Assembly (NCBI RefSeq): GCF_048270265.1
Contig: NZ_JBLWTD010000013.1
Coordinates: 1 to 64,000, forward strand
Direction: 5' to 3'
Origin: Maricaulis sp048270265
GTDB taxonomy: Bacteria; Pseudomonadota; Alphaproteobacteria; Caulobacterales; Maricaulaceae
Length of the DNA stretch: 64,000 bases
Made by a program: the position numbers and the translations under genes. How positions within the stretch are numbered: position 1 is the first letter of the stretch; each line of letters opens with the position of its first letter. The notes beneath the pieces were generated by a model. That model ran no database searches. It saw only the letters and a list, made by a program, of their open reading frames with translations, and was not told where the DNA came from. Positions 34,495-43,971 of this stretch are shown here, piece by piece.

Positions 34495-36004
34495 TGCGCC
34501 CGGGCTCCCCTTCGCCCTGGTTCACACCTCAACCGGTGGCGAGCGGCTCTATGCCCTCAATCATGAGGCGGCGCGGCTGGGCTTGCGGCGTGGCCAGGCC
34601 CTGGCCGATGCCAAGGCGCTGGAACCGGGCCTGCGCATTGCGCCCTTCGCGCCCGATGCTGACCGGCGCCTGCTCGGTGCCTTTGCCCGCTGGTGCGGCC
34701 GCTGGTCACCCTGGACCGCGCCCGATCCCGGCGAACCGGGAGAGGATGGCGTGATGGTCGATATCTCCGGCTGTGCGCATCTGTTCGGCGGTGAGGAGGC
34801 ACTGGTCAGCGCCGCCCTGCAGGCCGTGCGCGGTCAGGGCCTCACCGCCCATGCTGCCATCGCCCCGACCATCGGTCTCGCCTGGGGTCTGGCGCGCTTT
34901 CCGGCCCGGCGCGCGGCCACGGGCTGGCTGATCGCCCATGATGTGCCGGCCAGCCTGCATGCCCTGCCCGTCGAGGGCCTGCGCATTGGCGAAACGGCGG
35001 CGCGCCTGCGCCGCTTCGGGCTCAAACGCGTCGGCGATATTGCCGGCCTGCCGCGCGCCAATCTGGCGCGGCGTTTCGGCCCCGATCTGGTGCGCCGCCT
35101 CGACCAGGCCCGCGGCCAGGAAGACGAGACCCTCAATCCGCTGCAGCCGAAAACCCCGTTTCGCGCCCGCAGGCGCTTTGCCGAGGCCCTGCTCCTGCTG
35201 AAGGGGATCAAACAGGGTGTGCGCGAGACCGCCGAAACGCTGTGCGCCCATCTCGAGAGCGAGGGCCGCGGCCTGCGCCGGGCCGAGCTCAATCTTTTCC
35301 GCGTCGACGGCAAGATCCATCTCCTGATCATCGGCACCGCCGCCCCGGTCCGCGATGCGGCCCATATCGCCCGCCTGTTCAATGAAAAGCTCGACCGCGC
35401 CGAGATCGATATCGGCTTCGGCATCGATGTCATCGAACTCAATGCCACCGCTACTGCCCCCCTGTCGGGCCGGCAGTCCGGACTGACCGGTGATGCCAGC
35501 CTTGATGATAACCGCCTGGATGCCGAGGATTTCGCCCGCCTGACCGACCGGCTCAGCGTCCGCCTCGGCGAGGCCCGCGTCAAACGCGCCGCCCGCCGCG
35601 ACAGCCATATCCCCGAACGCGCCGCCGGCTGGAGCGGCGAGGCCAATCCCGCCGGTGCCGCCCTGATGCTGCGCGAAGCGGGCGGCCAGCACGCCTTCCT
35701 GCTGACGCCGGAACGCCCCCTGCTCATCCTCGCCCGTCCGGAACCGGCCGAGGCCGTGGCCGAGATTCCCGACGGCCCGCCGCGCAGTTTCGTCTGGCGC
35801 CGCACCCGCCACCAGGTCCGCCAGGCCGAGGGGCCCGAACGCCTCGCCCCGGAATGGTGGCGCCCTGAAAGCCGCGCCAGCCCGAAGACGCGCGATTACT
35901 TTCGCATCGAGACAATCGAGGGCCGCCGCTTCTGGCTCTATCGCGACGGGCTCCACGGCCCGGAAACCCGTAACCCCCAATGGTTTGTCCACGGAGCATC
36001 ATGA
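34409..36004 (+). CDS. imuB: ImuB, Y-family polymerase-like SOS mutagenesis protein
   Basis: 531 residues. The start MRRFMSLSLPRWPVERR is the family signature. GVMVDISGCAHLFGGEEAL and GLAWGLARFPARRAATGW mark the Y-family palm and fingers, but the acidic residues needed for catalysis are not in the usual places, as in other ImuB proteins. ImuB is thought to act as a hub linking DnaE2 to the beta clamp. The C-terminus ends with a motif region WWRPESRASPKTRDYFRIE. The next gene begins at the stop with an ATGA overlap. Confidence 0.9.
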   Translation: MRRFMSLSLPRWPVERRSLRPNSTASPSDAPGLPFALVHTSTGGERLYALNHEAARLGLRRGQALADAKALEPGLRIAPFAPDADRRLLGAFARWCGRWSPWTAPDPGEPGEDGVMVDISGCAHLFGGEEALVSAALQAVRGQGLTAHAAIAPTIGLAWGLARFPARRAATGWLIAHDVPASLHALPVEGLRIGETAARLRRFGLKRVGDIAGLPRANLARRFGPDLVRRLDQARGQEDETLNPLQPKTPFRARRRFAEALLLLKGIKQGVRETAETLCAHLESEGRGLRRAELNLFRVDGKIHLLIIGTAAPVRDAAHIARLFNEKLDRAEIDIGFGIDVIELNATATAPLSGRQSGLTGDASLDDNRLDAEDFARLTDRLSVRLGEARVKRAARRDSHIPERAAGWSGEANPAGAALMLREAGGQHAFLLTPERPLLILARPEPAEAVAEIPDGPPRSFVWRRTRHQVRQAEGPERLAPEWWRPESRASPKTRDYFRIETIEGRRFWLYRDGLHGPETRNPQWFVHGAS

Positions 36005-36408
36005 TGGAAATGACCCAAGCAACTCTCACCGCCACCGAGATCGCCCGCCGTCATCGCAAGACCATGCCGCTGGCCGCCAGGATTCTCTGGCAACGCCTGC
36101 GCTCCGGCCGGATTGCCGGCCATAAATTCCGGCGCCAGCACCCGATCAGCGGCTATATCGTCGATTTCGCCTGTGTGCAGCACAAGCTGGTGATCGAGCT
36201 TGAGACCGGCCCACGCCCGACCGGCGAAGCGTTGCAGCGTGACCGCCGGCGCATGCTTGATCTGATGCATGAGGACTGGACCGTGTTGCGGCTGGCCGAG
36301 TCCGATATCTTCAACCGGCTCGAACAGGTGATCGCCACCATCGCCCGGCATCTGCCTGCGGAGTCCGGTCGCCAGACCGCAACCGCTCACGCCGGGCAGC
36401 ACGTGTGA
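36001..36408 (+). CDS. DUF559 (Vsr/endonuclease-fold) protein inside the imu operon
   Basis: 135 residues. RKTMPLAARILWQRLRSGRI, HKFRRQHPISGYIVDFACVQ and KLVIELETG, with a terminal helix, match DUF559, a PD-(D/E)XK-like fold related to very-short-patch repair endonucleases. Most members have IELDGGQH at the catalytic strand; here it reads IELETGPR, so the usual Asp and His are changed to Glu and Arg. The gene is linked by ATGA to imuB and by GTGA to dnaE2, so it is made with the SOS polymerase set. Whether it still cuts DNA is open. Confidence 0.85.
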   Translation: MMEMTQATLTATEIARRHRKTMPLAARILWQRLRSGRIAGHKFRRQHPISGYIVDFACVQHKLVIELETGPRPTGEALQRDRRRMLDLMHEDWTVLRLAESDIFNRLEQVIATIARHLPAESGRQTATAHAGQHV

Positions 36409-39400
36409 CCGCATTCGCCGAGCTGGTTGCCGCCAGCAATTTCACCTTCCTGACCGGCTCCTCGCATGGCGATGAAATGGTCGCCCAGGCCGGGGCGCTT
36501 GGCCTGGCGGCAATCGGATTGGCGGATCGCAATTCCTTTGCCGGCGCGGTGCGCGGCCATCTCGCCGCGAAAGAGGCCGGGATCAAATTCCTCGTCGGGG
36601 TGAGGCTGGTCACGACATGCGGCTTCGAACTGGCCGCCTATCCCAGGCATCGCCACGCCTATGGCGCCCTGGCGCGCATGCTCACCGACGCCAATTTCCG
36701 CTCGAAAAAAGGGACATGCGAGCTGTGGCTGGAACAGATTGTCGAGGCCTCGAAGGACCAGGTCTTCATCCTGCTGCCGCCCGACCCGCCCTGCCCGGAC
36801 TGGCAGGCCAGGGCGGCGGACTTCTGCGCCCGCTCAAGGGCCCGCCACGCCCTCGCCCTCACCCGCCGTTTCGACGGCCGCGATGGCGAGCGCCTGCACC
36901 AGCTCGATCAATGCGCCACCGAGCTCGGCCTCGACTGCATCGCCAGCAATGACGCGCTCTATCATGTGCCCGAGCGCAAGCCGTTGGCCGATGTGGTGGC
37001 CTGTATCCGCGAGCATGTGCGGATCAAACAGGCCGGATTTCTGGTCGCCGCCAATGCCGAACGCCACCTCAAACCGCCGGAGGAAATGGCGCGCCTGTTC
37101 CGCGGCTATGAGCACGCCGTCGCCAATACCGTCGCGCTCGCCGACAGCATTAATTTCAGCCTCGCGGAACTGGTCTATCAATATCCCAGCGAGGTCGTCG
37201 GCGATGATGAAACCCCGGCCCAGACCCTGCGCCGCCTGACGGCGGAAGGGCTGGAGCGGCGCTGGCCCGATGGCGCGCCGGACAAGATCCGCGCCGCCAT
37301 CGCCCATGAACTCGAACTGATCGAAAGCCTCGATTTCCCGGCCTATTTCCTCACCGTCCACGATATCGTCCGCTTCGCACGCAGCCAGGGAATCCTGTGC
37401 CAGGGGCGCGGCTCGGCAGCCAATTCCGCCGTGTGTTTTGCCATCGGCATTACCGAGGTCGACCCGACCCTGATCGATCTTCTGTTCGAACGCTTCGTCT
37501 CGGCGGAACGTGGCGAGCCGCCCGATATCGATGTCGATTTCGAGCATGAGCGGCGCGAGGAGGTGATCCAGTATGTCTATGAGAAATATGGCCGCCGCCG
37601 CGCCGCCATGACCGCGACGGTGAATTGCTACCGGCCGCGCGGCGCCATTCGCGATGTCGGCAAGGTGTTCGGCCTGTCCGGCGATGTCATCTCGGCCCTG
37701 TCCAAGACGCTGTGGGGCTGGTCGACCGATGATCTCACCGATAACCGCATCCGCACCGAGCTCGGCCTCGACCCCGACACGCCCGATATCGCGATGACGC
37801 TGCACTATGCCCGCGAGCTGATGGGCTTTCCGCGCCATCTCTCCCAGCATCCCGGCGGTTTCGTGATGATGCAGGGCCGGCTCGACGAGATCGTGCCGCT
37901 GCACAATGCCGCCATGCCCGACCGCACGGTGCTCGAATGGGACAAGGAGGATATCGACGCGCTCGGCCTGATGAAGGTCGATGTGCTCGGCCTTGGCATG
38001 CTCACTTGCGTCGCCCGCGCCTTCGAGCTGATCGAGCGCCATTATGGCCGCTCCCTGACCATGGCTTCCGTGCCCCAGGCCGATAGCGCCGTCTATGACA
38101 TGATCTGCAAGGCCGACACGGTCGGCGTCTTCCAGATCGAAAGCCGGGCCCAGATGACCATGCTGCCGCGCCTGCGGCCTCGCTGTTTCTATGATCTGGT
38201 GATCGAGGTCGCCATTGTCCGCCCCGGCCCGATCCAGGGCGATATGGTGCATCCCTATCTGCGCCGCCGCTCGGGGCAGGAAGCGGTGGAATACCCGTCA
38301 AAGGCGCTCGAGGAGGTGCTCGGCAAGACGCTCGGCGTGCCGCTCTTCCAGGAACAGGCGATGCGGATCGCCATCGTCGCCGCCGGTTTCACGCCGGCCG
38401 AATCCGACCAGCTGCGCCGCTCCATGGCCGCCTTCCGGCGCTCCGGCTCGATCCATGAAATGGGCGAGAAACTGGTGAAGGGCATGATCGCCAAGGGTTA
38501 TGAGCCCGACTTCGCAGAGCGCTGTTTCAAACAGCTCGAAGGCTTCGGCGAATACGGTTTCCCGGAAAGCCATGCCGCCAGCTTCGCCCTGATCGTCTAT
38601 GTCTCCTGCTGGCTGAAGCACTACTACCCGGATGTCTTCGCCGCCGCGATCCTCAATTCCCAGCCAATGGGATTCTACGCCCCGGCGCAACTGGTCCGCG
38701 ATGCGCGCCAGCACGGCGTCGAGGTCAGACCGCCCGACATCAATCATTCCGACTGGGACTGCACGCTGGAGCCGGCCAGATCGGGCCCTCACTTCGCGCT
38801 GCGCCTCGGCCTGCGTCAGATCAAGGGCCTGCGCGAAGCGTCAGCCGCGCGCCTGATCGCGGCGCGCAATGCGGGCGGGCCCTTCACCAGCGTGCCCGAT
38901 CTGGCCCGCCGGTCACGCCTCGATCGCGCCACCATGGACCGGCTCGCCAATGCCGACGCCTTCGGCTCCATCGCGCTGGACCGCCGCCAGGCCGGCTGGA
39001 CCGCCCTCGCCCAGGCCGGCAAGCCCCTGCCCCTGTTCGAGCATGCCGATGAATACGGCCATGAGGTTGCCATTGCCCTGCCGCAGATGAGCGCCGGCGA
39101 GGAGGTCGCCCGGGATTACGCGGCGCTGCGGCTCTCGCTGAAGGCGCATCCGATGAGCTTTTTCCGGCCTGAACTGGAGGAGAGCGGCCATGTCCGCGCC
39201 GACCAGCTGGTCGATATGCGCGATGGCCGCTGGGTGACGCTGGCCGGCCTGGTGCTGGTGCGCCAGCGCCCCGGCTCGGCCTCGGGCGTCATCTTCGCGA
39301 CGCTGGAGGATGAGAGCGGAGTGGCCAATATCATCGTCTGGCCGAAATGCTTCGAACGCCACCGCAAGATCGTGATGCGCTCCAAACTGATGAGCGTCAC

Positions 39401-39632
39401 CGGGCGGCTGCAAAAGGAGGGCGAGGTGATCCACATCATCGCCAGCCGCATCACCGACCATAGCTGGCACCTCGCCGCGCTGGCCGATGGCGAGGAATTC
39501 TCGGAAGCGCTGGCCCACGCCGACGAAATCGCCCGCCCGCAAGATGACCCCCGCCTGATCGGGATCTATCGCCGCGTCATGCAGGGGGAAAGGCTGGAGG
39601 ATGTGCTGCCGAAGAGCCGGGATTTTCATTGA
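36405..39632 (+). CDS. dnaE2: Error-prone DNA polymerase DnaE2
   Basis: 1075 residues from a GTG that overlaps the previous stop (GTGA). The order is a PHP domain (FAELVAASNFTFLTGSSHGD, LADRNSFAGAVRGH), the polymerase core with GRGSAANSAVCFAIGITEVD and the acidic motif PDIDVDFEHERREE, finger and beta-binding regions, and a C-terminal OB fold (WVTLAGLVLVRQRPGSASGV). The length matches DnaE2 rather than replicative DnaE1 (about 1150). It extends past DNA lesions with ImuA/ImuB and causes damage-induced mutation. Control by the LexA box at 33666 is expected. Confidence 0.95.
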   Translation: MTAFAELVAASNFTFLTGSSHGDEMVAQAGALGLAAIGLADRNSFAGAVRGHLAAKEAGIKFLVGVRLVTTCGFELAAYPRHRHAYGALARMLTDANFRSKKGTCELWLEQIVEASKDQVFILLPPDPPCPDWQARAADFCARSRARHALALTRRFDGRDGERLHQLDQCATELGLDCIASNDALYHVPERKPLADVVACIREHVRIKQAGFLVAANAERHLKPPEEMARLFRGYEHAVANTVALADSINFSLAELVYQYPSEVVGDDETPAQTLRRLTAEGLERRWPDGAPDKIRAAIAHELELIESLDFPAYFLTVHDIVRFARSQGILCQGRGSAANSAVCFAIGITEVDPTLIDLLFERFVSAERGEPPDIDVDFEHERREEVIQYVYEKYGRRRAAMTATVNCYRPRGAIRDVGKVFGLSGDVISALSKTLWGWSTDDLTDNRIRTELGLDPDTPDIAMTLHYARELMGFPRHLSQHPGGFVMMQGRLDEIVPLHNAAMPDRTVLEWDKEDIDALGLMKVDVLGLGMLTCVARAFELIERHYGRSLTMASVPQADSAVYDMICKADTVGVFQIESRAQMTMLPRLRPRCFYDLVIEVAIVRPGPIQGDMVHPYLRRRSGQEAVEYPSKALEEVLGKTLGVPLFQEQAMRIAIVAAGFTPAESDQLRRSMAAFRRSGSIHEMGEKLVKGMIAKGYEPDFAERCFKQLEGFGEYGFPESHAASFALIVYVSCWLKHYYPDVFAAAILNSQPMGFYAPAQLVRDARQHGVEVRPPDINHSDWDCTLEPARSGPHFALRLGLRQIKGLREASAARLIAARNAGGPFTSVPDLARRSRLDRATMDRLANADAFGSIALDRRQAGWTALAQAGKPLPLFEHADEYGHEVAIALPQMSAGEEVARDYAALRLSLKAHPMSFFRPELEESGHVRADQLVDMRDGRWVTLAGLVLVRQRPGSASGVIFATLEDESGVANIIVWPKCFERHRKIVMRSKLMSVTGRLQKEGEVIHIIASRITDHSWHLAALADGEEFSEALAHADEIARPQDDPRLIGIYRRVMQGERLEDVLPKSRDFH

Positions 39633-39679
39633 GGTGCACGCGCTTGCATTGAGGCGCCTGTTTCAGAGATATTCAGGCC

Positions 39680-40168
39680 ATGTCCCGACCGCCTCACAAC
39701 ACAGCCACCAACCGACACGCTTCCCCCGCCGGCCTGACACAGGCTGCATGGGCCGGGTTCTTGTATTTTTCCGCTATTTTCGCGCTTGGTTTCGGGTTTG
39801 GCGTTTTGCGCACGCTCGCTCTCGAAGCCTTCCCGAAGCTGACCCGGCTGGGCGCGGTCCTGGTGGAAATCCCGGTCATCCTCGCCCTTGCCTGGATGGT
39901 CTGCGGCGTTCTCGTAGCCCGCTTGCCGCTCACCGGTGGCGAGCGTTCGGCGGTCGTGATGGGCGCATTCGCACTGGCGCTGCTGCTGGCGGCCGAGGCA
40001 GGGCTTTCAGTGGGGCTGAATGGCTTGAGCCTGCAAGAGCATTTGGCCCTCTACCGCCAGCCCAGCCATGGCATCGGGCTGGCGGGGCAGTGCATCTTTG
40101 CGATCCTCCCCTGGGTTCGGATCCGGTACTTCAGCCCTCCGGCGCGCCGTTTGCAAACAAAACCCTAA
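39680..40168 (+). CDS. Four-helix membrane protein of unknown function
   Basis: 162 residues with hydrophobic segments AAWAGFLYFSAIFALGFGFG, VLVEIPVILALAWMVCGVLV, AVVMGAFALALLLAAEAGLS and GIGLAGQCIFAILPWVRIRY. The loop after the second helix is RLPLTGGERS. I recognise the general look of a conserved proteobacterial membrane protein but no function. It lies 47 bases after dnaE2 and 52 before a BlaI-like gene on the same strand; it is not obviously part of the SOS operon. Confidence 0.65.
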   Translation: MSRPPHNTATNRHASPAGLTQAAWAGFLYFSAIFALGFGFGVLRTLALEAFPKLTRLGAVLVEIPVILALAWMVCGVLVARLPLTGGERSAVVMGAFALALLLAAEAGLSVGLNGLSLQEHLALYRQPSHGIGLAGQCIFAILPWVRIRYFSPPARRLQTKP

Positions 40169-40220
40169 CACGCCGGACCTGTTGCGAAGCGGGTCAAGCC
40201 GTTGCAGATTGGGAGTTGTC

Positions 40221-40598
40221 ATGAGCGAGCCGCAAACCCTGAGCGAAGACGAAGCCCACGCCATGCGCCTGTTATGGGATCGTGGCGGTGCCTCGGTATC
40301 GGAACTGGCCCGGGCGAGCCGGCTGCCGGCGAGTGCGACGCTGTCCATCCTGCAGCGCCTGCGCCGCAAGGGTGCGGTCGAGCGCCAGCAGCGCGGCCGT
40401 GATATCCGCTATCTGCCGCGCCTCAATCGCCAGACGGCAGCGACACACACGCTCGGCCGGCTGCTGGCCGAGCCAGCGGGTGATGATCGCAATAATCTCG
40501 GTGTCGTGGTGCTGCGCGAAAGCGATATCGACCCGCAGGACTGGGCCGATCTGCAGGCGGAAATCGCGGCCAGGGCGGCCGGGAAATCCACCCGCTAA
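40221..40598 (+). CDS. BlaI/MecI-like winged-helix repressor
   Basis: 125 residues. LSEDEAHAMRLLWDRGGASV and the helix-turn-helix LARASRLPASATLSILQRLR, with wing RQQRGRDIRYLPRL, fit the BlaI/penicillinase-repressor family. GGGAG is well placed before the ATG. No BlaR1-type sensor protease or beta-lactamase gene is nearby, so the target is unknown. It ends six bases from the convergent hydrolase gene. Confidence 0.75.
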   Translation: MSEPQTLSEDEAHAMRLLWDRGGASVSELARASRLPASATLSILQRLRRKGAVERQQRGRDIRYLPRLNRQTAATHTLGRLLAEPAGDDRNNLGVVVLRESDIDPQDWADLQAEIAARAAGKSTR

Positions 40599-40604
40599 AT
40601 CAGT

Positions 40605-41546
40605 TTATTGCGCCAGGAAAGCCCGGACATCGGCAACGGTGCGCGCCGGATCTTCCTCGTGCAGGATATGGCCGAGATCGTCATAGATGATCAGTTCGGC
40701 CTGCGGCAGATCGCCGGCGATGCGGCTGGCCTGCTCCACCGGGATCATCACATCACGTCCGCCCCACAGCACCAGGGCCGGCGCCTCGACCCGCGCCAGA
40801 TCGGCACTCGGGTCCGGCAGGGTGAAGACTTCCAGCCGCTCGACCAGGGCCTGGCCGACGCCGGGTGTCTGCATCAGGGCGTGGACGCGGCCGGGCAGGG
40901 CCGGGTCCATGCGGGTGACATCGCCGAACAGGCCGGCGGAGGCGGCGGCAATCATCGCTTCGGGCGCGCTGGTGAGATAGAAGCTCACGCCCATCGGCAC
41001 GGCGACCGGCTCTTCGGTGACGCCATTGATGGAATAGGCACCCGGCGCGACCAGCACGAGGCGGTCAACCAGGTCGGGGCGCTCGGCGGCGAGGCGCCAG
41101 GAGACCAGACCGCCGAGGGAATTGCCCGCCAGTGTGACATGGTCGAGGCCGAGCTCATCGAGCAGATTGCCGAGGAATTCAACGGTCTGCGGTACGGAAT
41201 AGCGTTGCTGCGGATCGGGGCCGGTCAGGCCATGGCCGGGCAGGTCCATGCGGATGATGCGGTAGTCCGCGCTGAGGTCTGCGGCCCAGCCATCCCAGCT
41301 TTCCAGTGAATAGGAAAATCCGTGCACCATGACGATAACCGGCGCATCGGCCGGTCCCTCGCTGCGCACGCGCGCCATGACGCCGTCGACATCGACCAGG
41401 CGGTCGGCATCGCTCCAGTAGGGCGAGTCCAGGCGCGCTTCGGTATCGAGCGGGGCCTCGGCGCCGGGGCGGGTCAACATCCAGACCAGCGCGCCGATAA
41501 CGACAAGGGCGGCCAGGGCGAGAAGCGCAAGCACGGAACGGGGCAT
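40605..41546 (-). CDS. Membrane-anchored alpha/beta hydrolase
   Basis: 313 residues. A helix at the N-terminus (SVLALLALAALVVIGALVW) could anchor it in the inner membrane. The hydrolase core has MVHGFSYSLESWDGW, the nucleophile elbow GNSLGG, the acid in LVLWGGRDVMIPVEQ and the histidine in YDDLGHILHEEDP, so the catalytic triad is complete. It probably hydrolyses an ester or similar bond. An intrinsic terminator lies just upstream, between it and the TonB receptor gene, so it may be only partly co-transcribed with that gene. Confidence 0.85.
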   Translation of the reverse strand: MPRSVLALLALAALVVIGALVWMLTRPGAEAPLDTEARLDSPYWSDADRLVDVDGVMARVRSEGPADAPVIVMVHGFSYSLESWDGWAADLSADYRIIRMDLPGHGLTGPDPQQRYSVPQTVEFLGNLLDELGLDHVTLAGNSLGGLVSWRLAAERPDLVDRLVLVAPGAYSINGVTEEPVAVPMGVSFYLTSAPEAMIAAASAGLFGDVTRMDPALPGRVHALMQTPGVGQALVERLEVFTLPDPSADLARVEAPALVLWGGRDVMIPVEQASRIAGDLPQAELIIYDDLGHILHEEDPARTVADVRAFLAQ

Positions 41547-41561
41547 GGGGTTTCCTTCAGG

Positions 41562-41609
41562 TCAAAACAAAACGGCCGGCGTCCCCTGATGCTCAGGAAG
41601 CGCCGGCCG
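41562..41609 (-). terminator. Intrinsic terminator behind the TonB-dependent receptor
   Basis: CGCCGGCCG (41601-41609) pairs perfectly with CGGCCGGCG (41573-41581); inside, CCTGA and TCAGG form a second stem. On the minus strand the hairpin is followed by TTTTGTTTTG. It stands 55 bases beyond the receptor stop and 16 before the next gene. Confidence 0.8.
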
Positions 41610-41664
41610 GTCAAGTTCGGCAGGAACGGACGGGGGAGGTTCCCGTCCGTTCTCGTCCGTGTGC

Positions 41665-43971
41665 CTAGTAGCGGTAGGCCAGCGTTGCCGTGATGGTACG
41701 TGGATTACCGTAATAACCGACCAGGGTGCCCGAGGTGCCAAGCTCAGGTGCATAGGTCGAGTTGTTGACGAAGTCATAGCCGGAGACCCGGTATTGCTCG
41801 TCGGTCAGGTTGCGGCCGTGCAGGCCGAGCTGCCAGGCGCCGTTTTCGCTGTCCCAGACCACCGAAGCGTTCCAGAGCGCATAGGCTTCCTGATCAAGCG
41901 CCGGGAAAGGAATCTCGAACTGGCTCGAGTCGCCGCGGTAGGAAACCGTGGCCGAGGCGTTCAGATCACCACCAGCGAAGGGTGCCATATAGCCCAGCGT
42001 CGCGCTGAGGGTGGCTTCCGGCGTGTTCTGGATCACGACGTCATTGGAGATATCGACACCAAAGGCATTGATGAACTCGTCATAATTGCCGTCCAGGATA
42101 CCCAGTGCCCAGGCGAAGTTCAGGCTGTCGCCGCCGGTGAAGACGTCGCTGCCCAGATCCACATTGCCTTCATACTCGATACCCGTGATCGTCGCGGCAC
42201 CGGCATTGGTGGTCACGCCAGTGAAGGTGTCGTTGATGCCGTCAGCATCGGTATCGATGCCGACCGAACCGGGAACCTGGATGTCGGTATAATCCATGTG
42301 GAACAGTGCGACGGCGTGGCTGTAGCTGCCGCCCTGGTATTTCCAGCCGAGTTCAAAGCTGTCGACCGTTTCAGGATCGAAGGCCATGAATTCGAAGACT
42401 TCGTCGGCCGTAACCGTGCCGCTGAGATCGAAATCCGGGGTGCCGGTGGTCTGCGCCCGCGGATCGAAACCGCCGCCTTTGAAGCCCTGGGTGTAGGTGA
42501 AGTAGAAATTGTTCGAGCTGCTCGGCTGCCAGGCGACCGAAACCGTCGGGCTGAAGTCATCCCAGGAATTGGTGCCGAGGAAGTCGGAGGTGGTGGCAAT
42601 CGGGAAGCCGGCGCCGCCGAAAAACTCCGAGAAGCCGCCGAGATAGGTCCGGCGAAGGACGCGCGACGTGCGCTCGTCTTCCGTATAGCGACCGCCGAGG
42701 GTCAGGCTGACCGTATCGGTGAGATCATAGGTGAAGTTGGCGAACACCGACCAGGTGCTGGTGTCGACATCACCAAAGGTCTGGGCGTTGAGGCCGGTCA
42801 GGACGGTGTCGAGCAGAACGTCGAACACGGTCGTGGCGTTGGCATCAAGCGAGTAGTAGCCGATCACACCGGCGAGGCGATCGCCTTCATACAGGACCTG
42901 GAATTCCTCGGAGGTCTGTTCATTGGTGTAGATCGCCGGAACGTCCAGATCGCCTTCGGGAAGATTGTCGAAATCGATCGGGGTCGTTGAATCATCCTGA
43001 CGCTGGGACAGGATATTCCGGATGGTCCAGTTTTCGTTGATGTTCCACTCGGCGGTCAGGGCGAGGCCATCGCTCTCGACGCTCTGGGCGACGACATCAA
43101 GACCGGCGCGGGTGTCGAACACATTGTCCAGCACGCCGTAATGGGCCGGATAGCCGGGTGCACTCGGGATCAGACGGTGACCGCCGCGGGCATTGGAGGT
43201 GTCTTCGACATTGTCATAGGCGAGACGGAAGAACAGATCAGGAGTTGGCTCCCATTCTGCGCTGACGCGATAGCCGAGCACGTCCTTGTTATAGTTCTCG
43301 TCGCCATTGGTCAGGTTGGTACCGAAACCGTCGCGCTGGAGATTGGCAACTGCCGCACCCATGCGGAAGGTGTCGCCCATTGGCAGGCTGCCGGAGACGA
43401 TCTCGTCGAGCTGGCCGTAGGAGCCGACATTCACACGAGCCGTCAGGCTTGGCGCATCGGGATCAAGGCGGCGGGTGACGTATTTGATCGCGCCACCGAT
43501 GGTGTTGCGGCCATAGAGCGTACCTTGTGGGCCACGCAGCACTTCGATGCGCTCAACATCATAGATGTCGAGAACAGCGGCCTGCGGGCGGTTGAGGTAG
43601 ACGTCATCGACATAGATGCCGACACCGGCTTCAAAACCGGCGACCGGATCCTGCTGACCAACGCCGCGGATGAAGGCGGTGAGGGTCGAATTGGTGCCGC
43701 GCGACGCTTCGAGCGTCACGTTTGGCGTCGTTTCAGCGACGGCCAGGATGTCGACAGCGCCCATGGCTTCGAGTTGTTCGCCGGAATAGGCGGTCACGGC
43801 CAAAGGCACGTCCTGCAACGATTCCTCGCGGCGGCGGGCGGTGACGGTGATCACGTCCTGGCTGGCGGTGTCGCCGGCCTGCTGGGCATGAACCGGAGCG
43901 GCGATCAGCATGGTGGAGGCGATGGTGCTGAGCAGAAGCGCCGACCGGGTTAGTTTCTGGTTGGATTTCAT
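41665..43971 (-). CDS. TonB-dependent outer-membrane receptor
   Basis: 768 residues. A signal peptide ends at VHAQQ, and the region DVITVTARRREESLQDVPLA contains a TonB-box-like stretch. The plug domain follows (FIRGVGQQDPVAGFEAGVGI, YVDDVYLNRPQ, VLRGPQGTLYGRNTIGG), then a 22-strand barrel ending in the aromatic TITATLAYRY. It imports a scarce solute with energy from TonB-ExbBD. It overlaps the upstream hydrolase gene by four bases, and a divergent TetR/acyl-CoA operon lies beyond, so a hydrophobic ester or lipid-like nutrient is more likely than a siderophore. The substrate is inference only. Confidence 0.9.
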   Translation of the reverse strand: MKSNQKLTRSALLLSTIASTMLIAAPVHAQQAGDTASQDVITVTARRREESLQDVPLAVTAYSGEQLEAMGAVDILAVAETTPNVTLEASRGTNSTLTAFIRGVGQQDPVAGFEAGVGIYVDDVYLNRPQAAVLDIYDVERIEVLRGPQGTLYGRNTIGGAIKYVTRRLDPDAPSLTARVNVGSYGQLDEIVSGSLPMGDTFRMGAAVANLQRDGFGTNLTNGDENYNKDVLGYRVSAEWEPTPDLFFRLAYDNVEDTSNARGGHRLIPSAPGYPAHYGVLDNVFDTRAGLDVVAQSVESDGLALTAEWNINENWTIRNILSQRQDDSTTPIDFDNLPEGDLDVPAIYTNEQTSEEFQVLYEGDRLAGVIGYYSLDANATTVFDVLLDTVLTGLNAQTFGDVDTSTWSVFANFTYDLTDTVSLTLGGRYTEDERTSRVLRRTYLGGFSEFFGGAGFPIATTSDFLGTNSWDDFSPTVSVAWQPSSSNNFYFTYTQGFKGGGFDPRAQTTGTPDFDLSGTVTADEVFEFMAFDPETVDSFELGWKYQGGSYSHAVALFHMDYTDIQVPGSVGIDTDADGINDTFTGVTTNAGAATITGIEYEGNVDLGSDVFTGGDSLNFAWALGILDGNYDEFINAFGVDISNDVVIQNTPEATLSATLGYMAPFAGGDLNASATVSYRGDSSQFEIPFPALDQEAYALWNASVVWDSENGAWQLGLHGRNLTDEQYRVSGYDFVNNSTYAPELGTSGTLVGYYGNPRTITATLAYRY

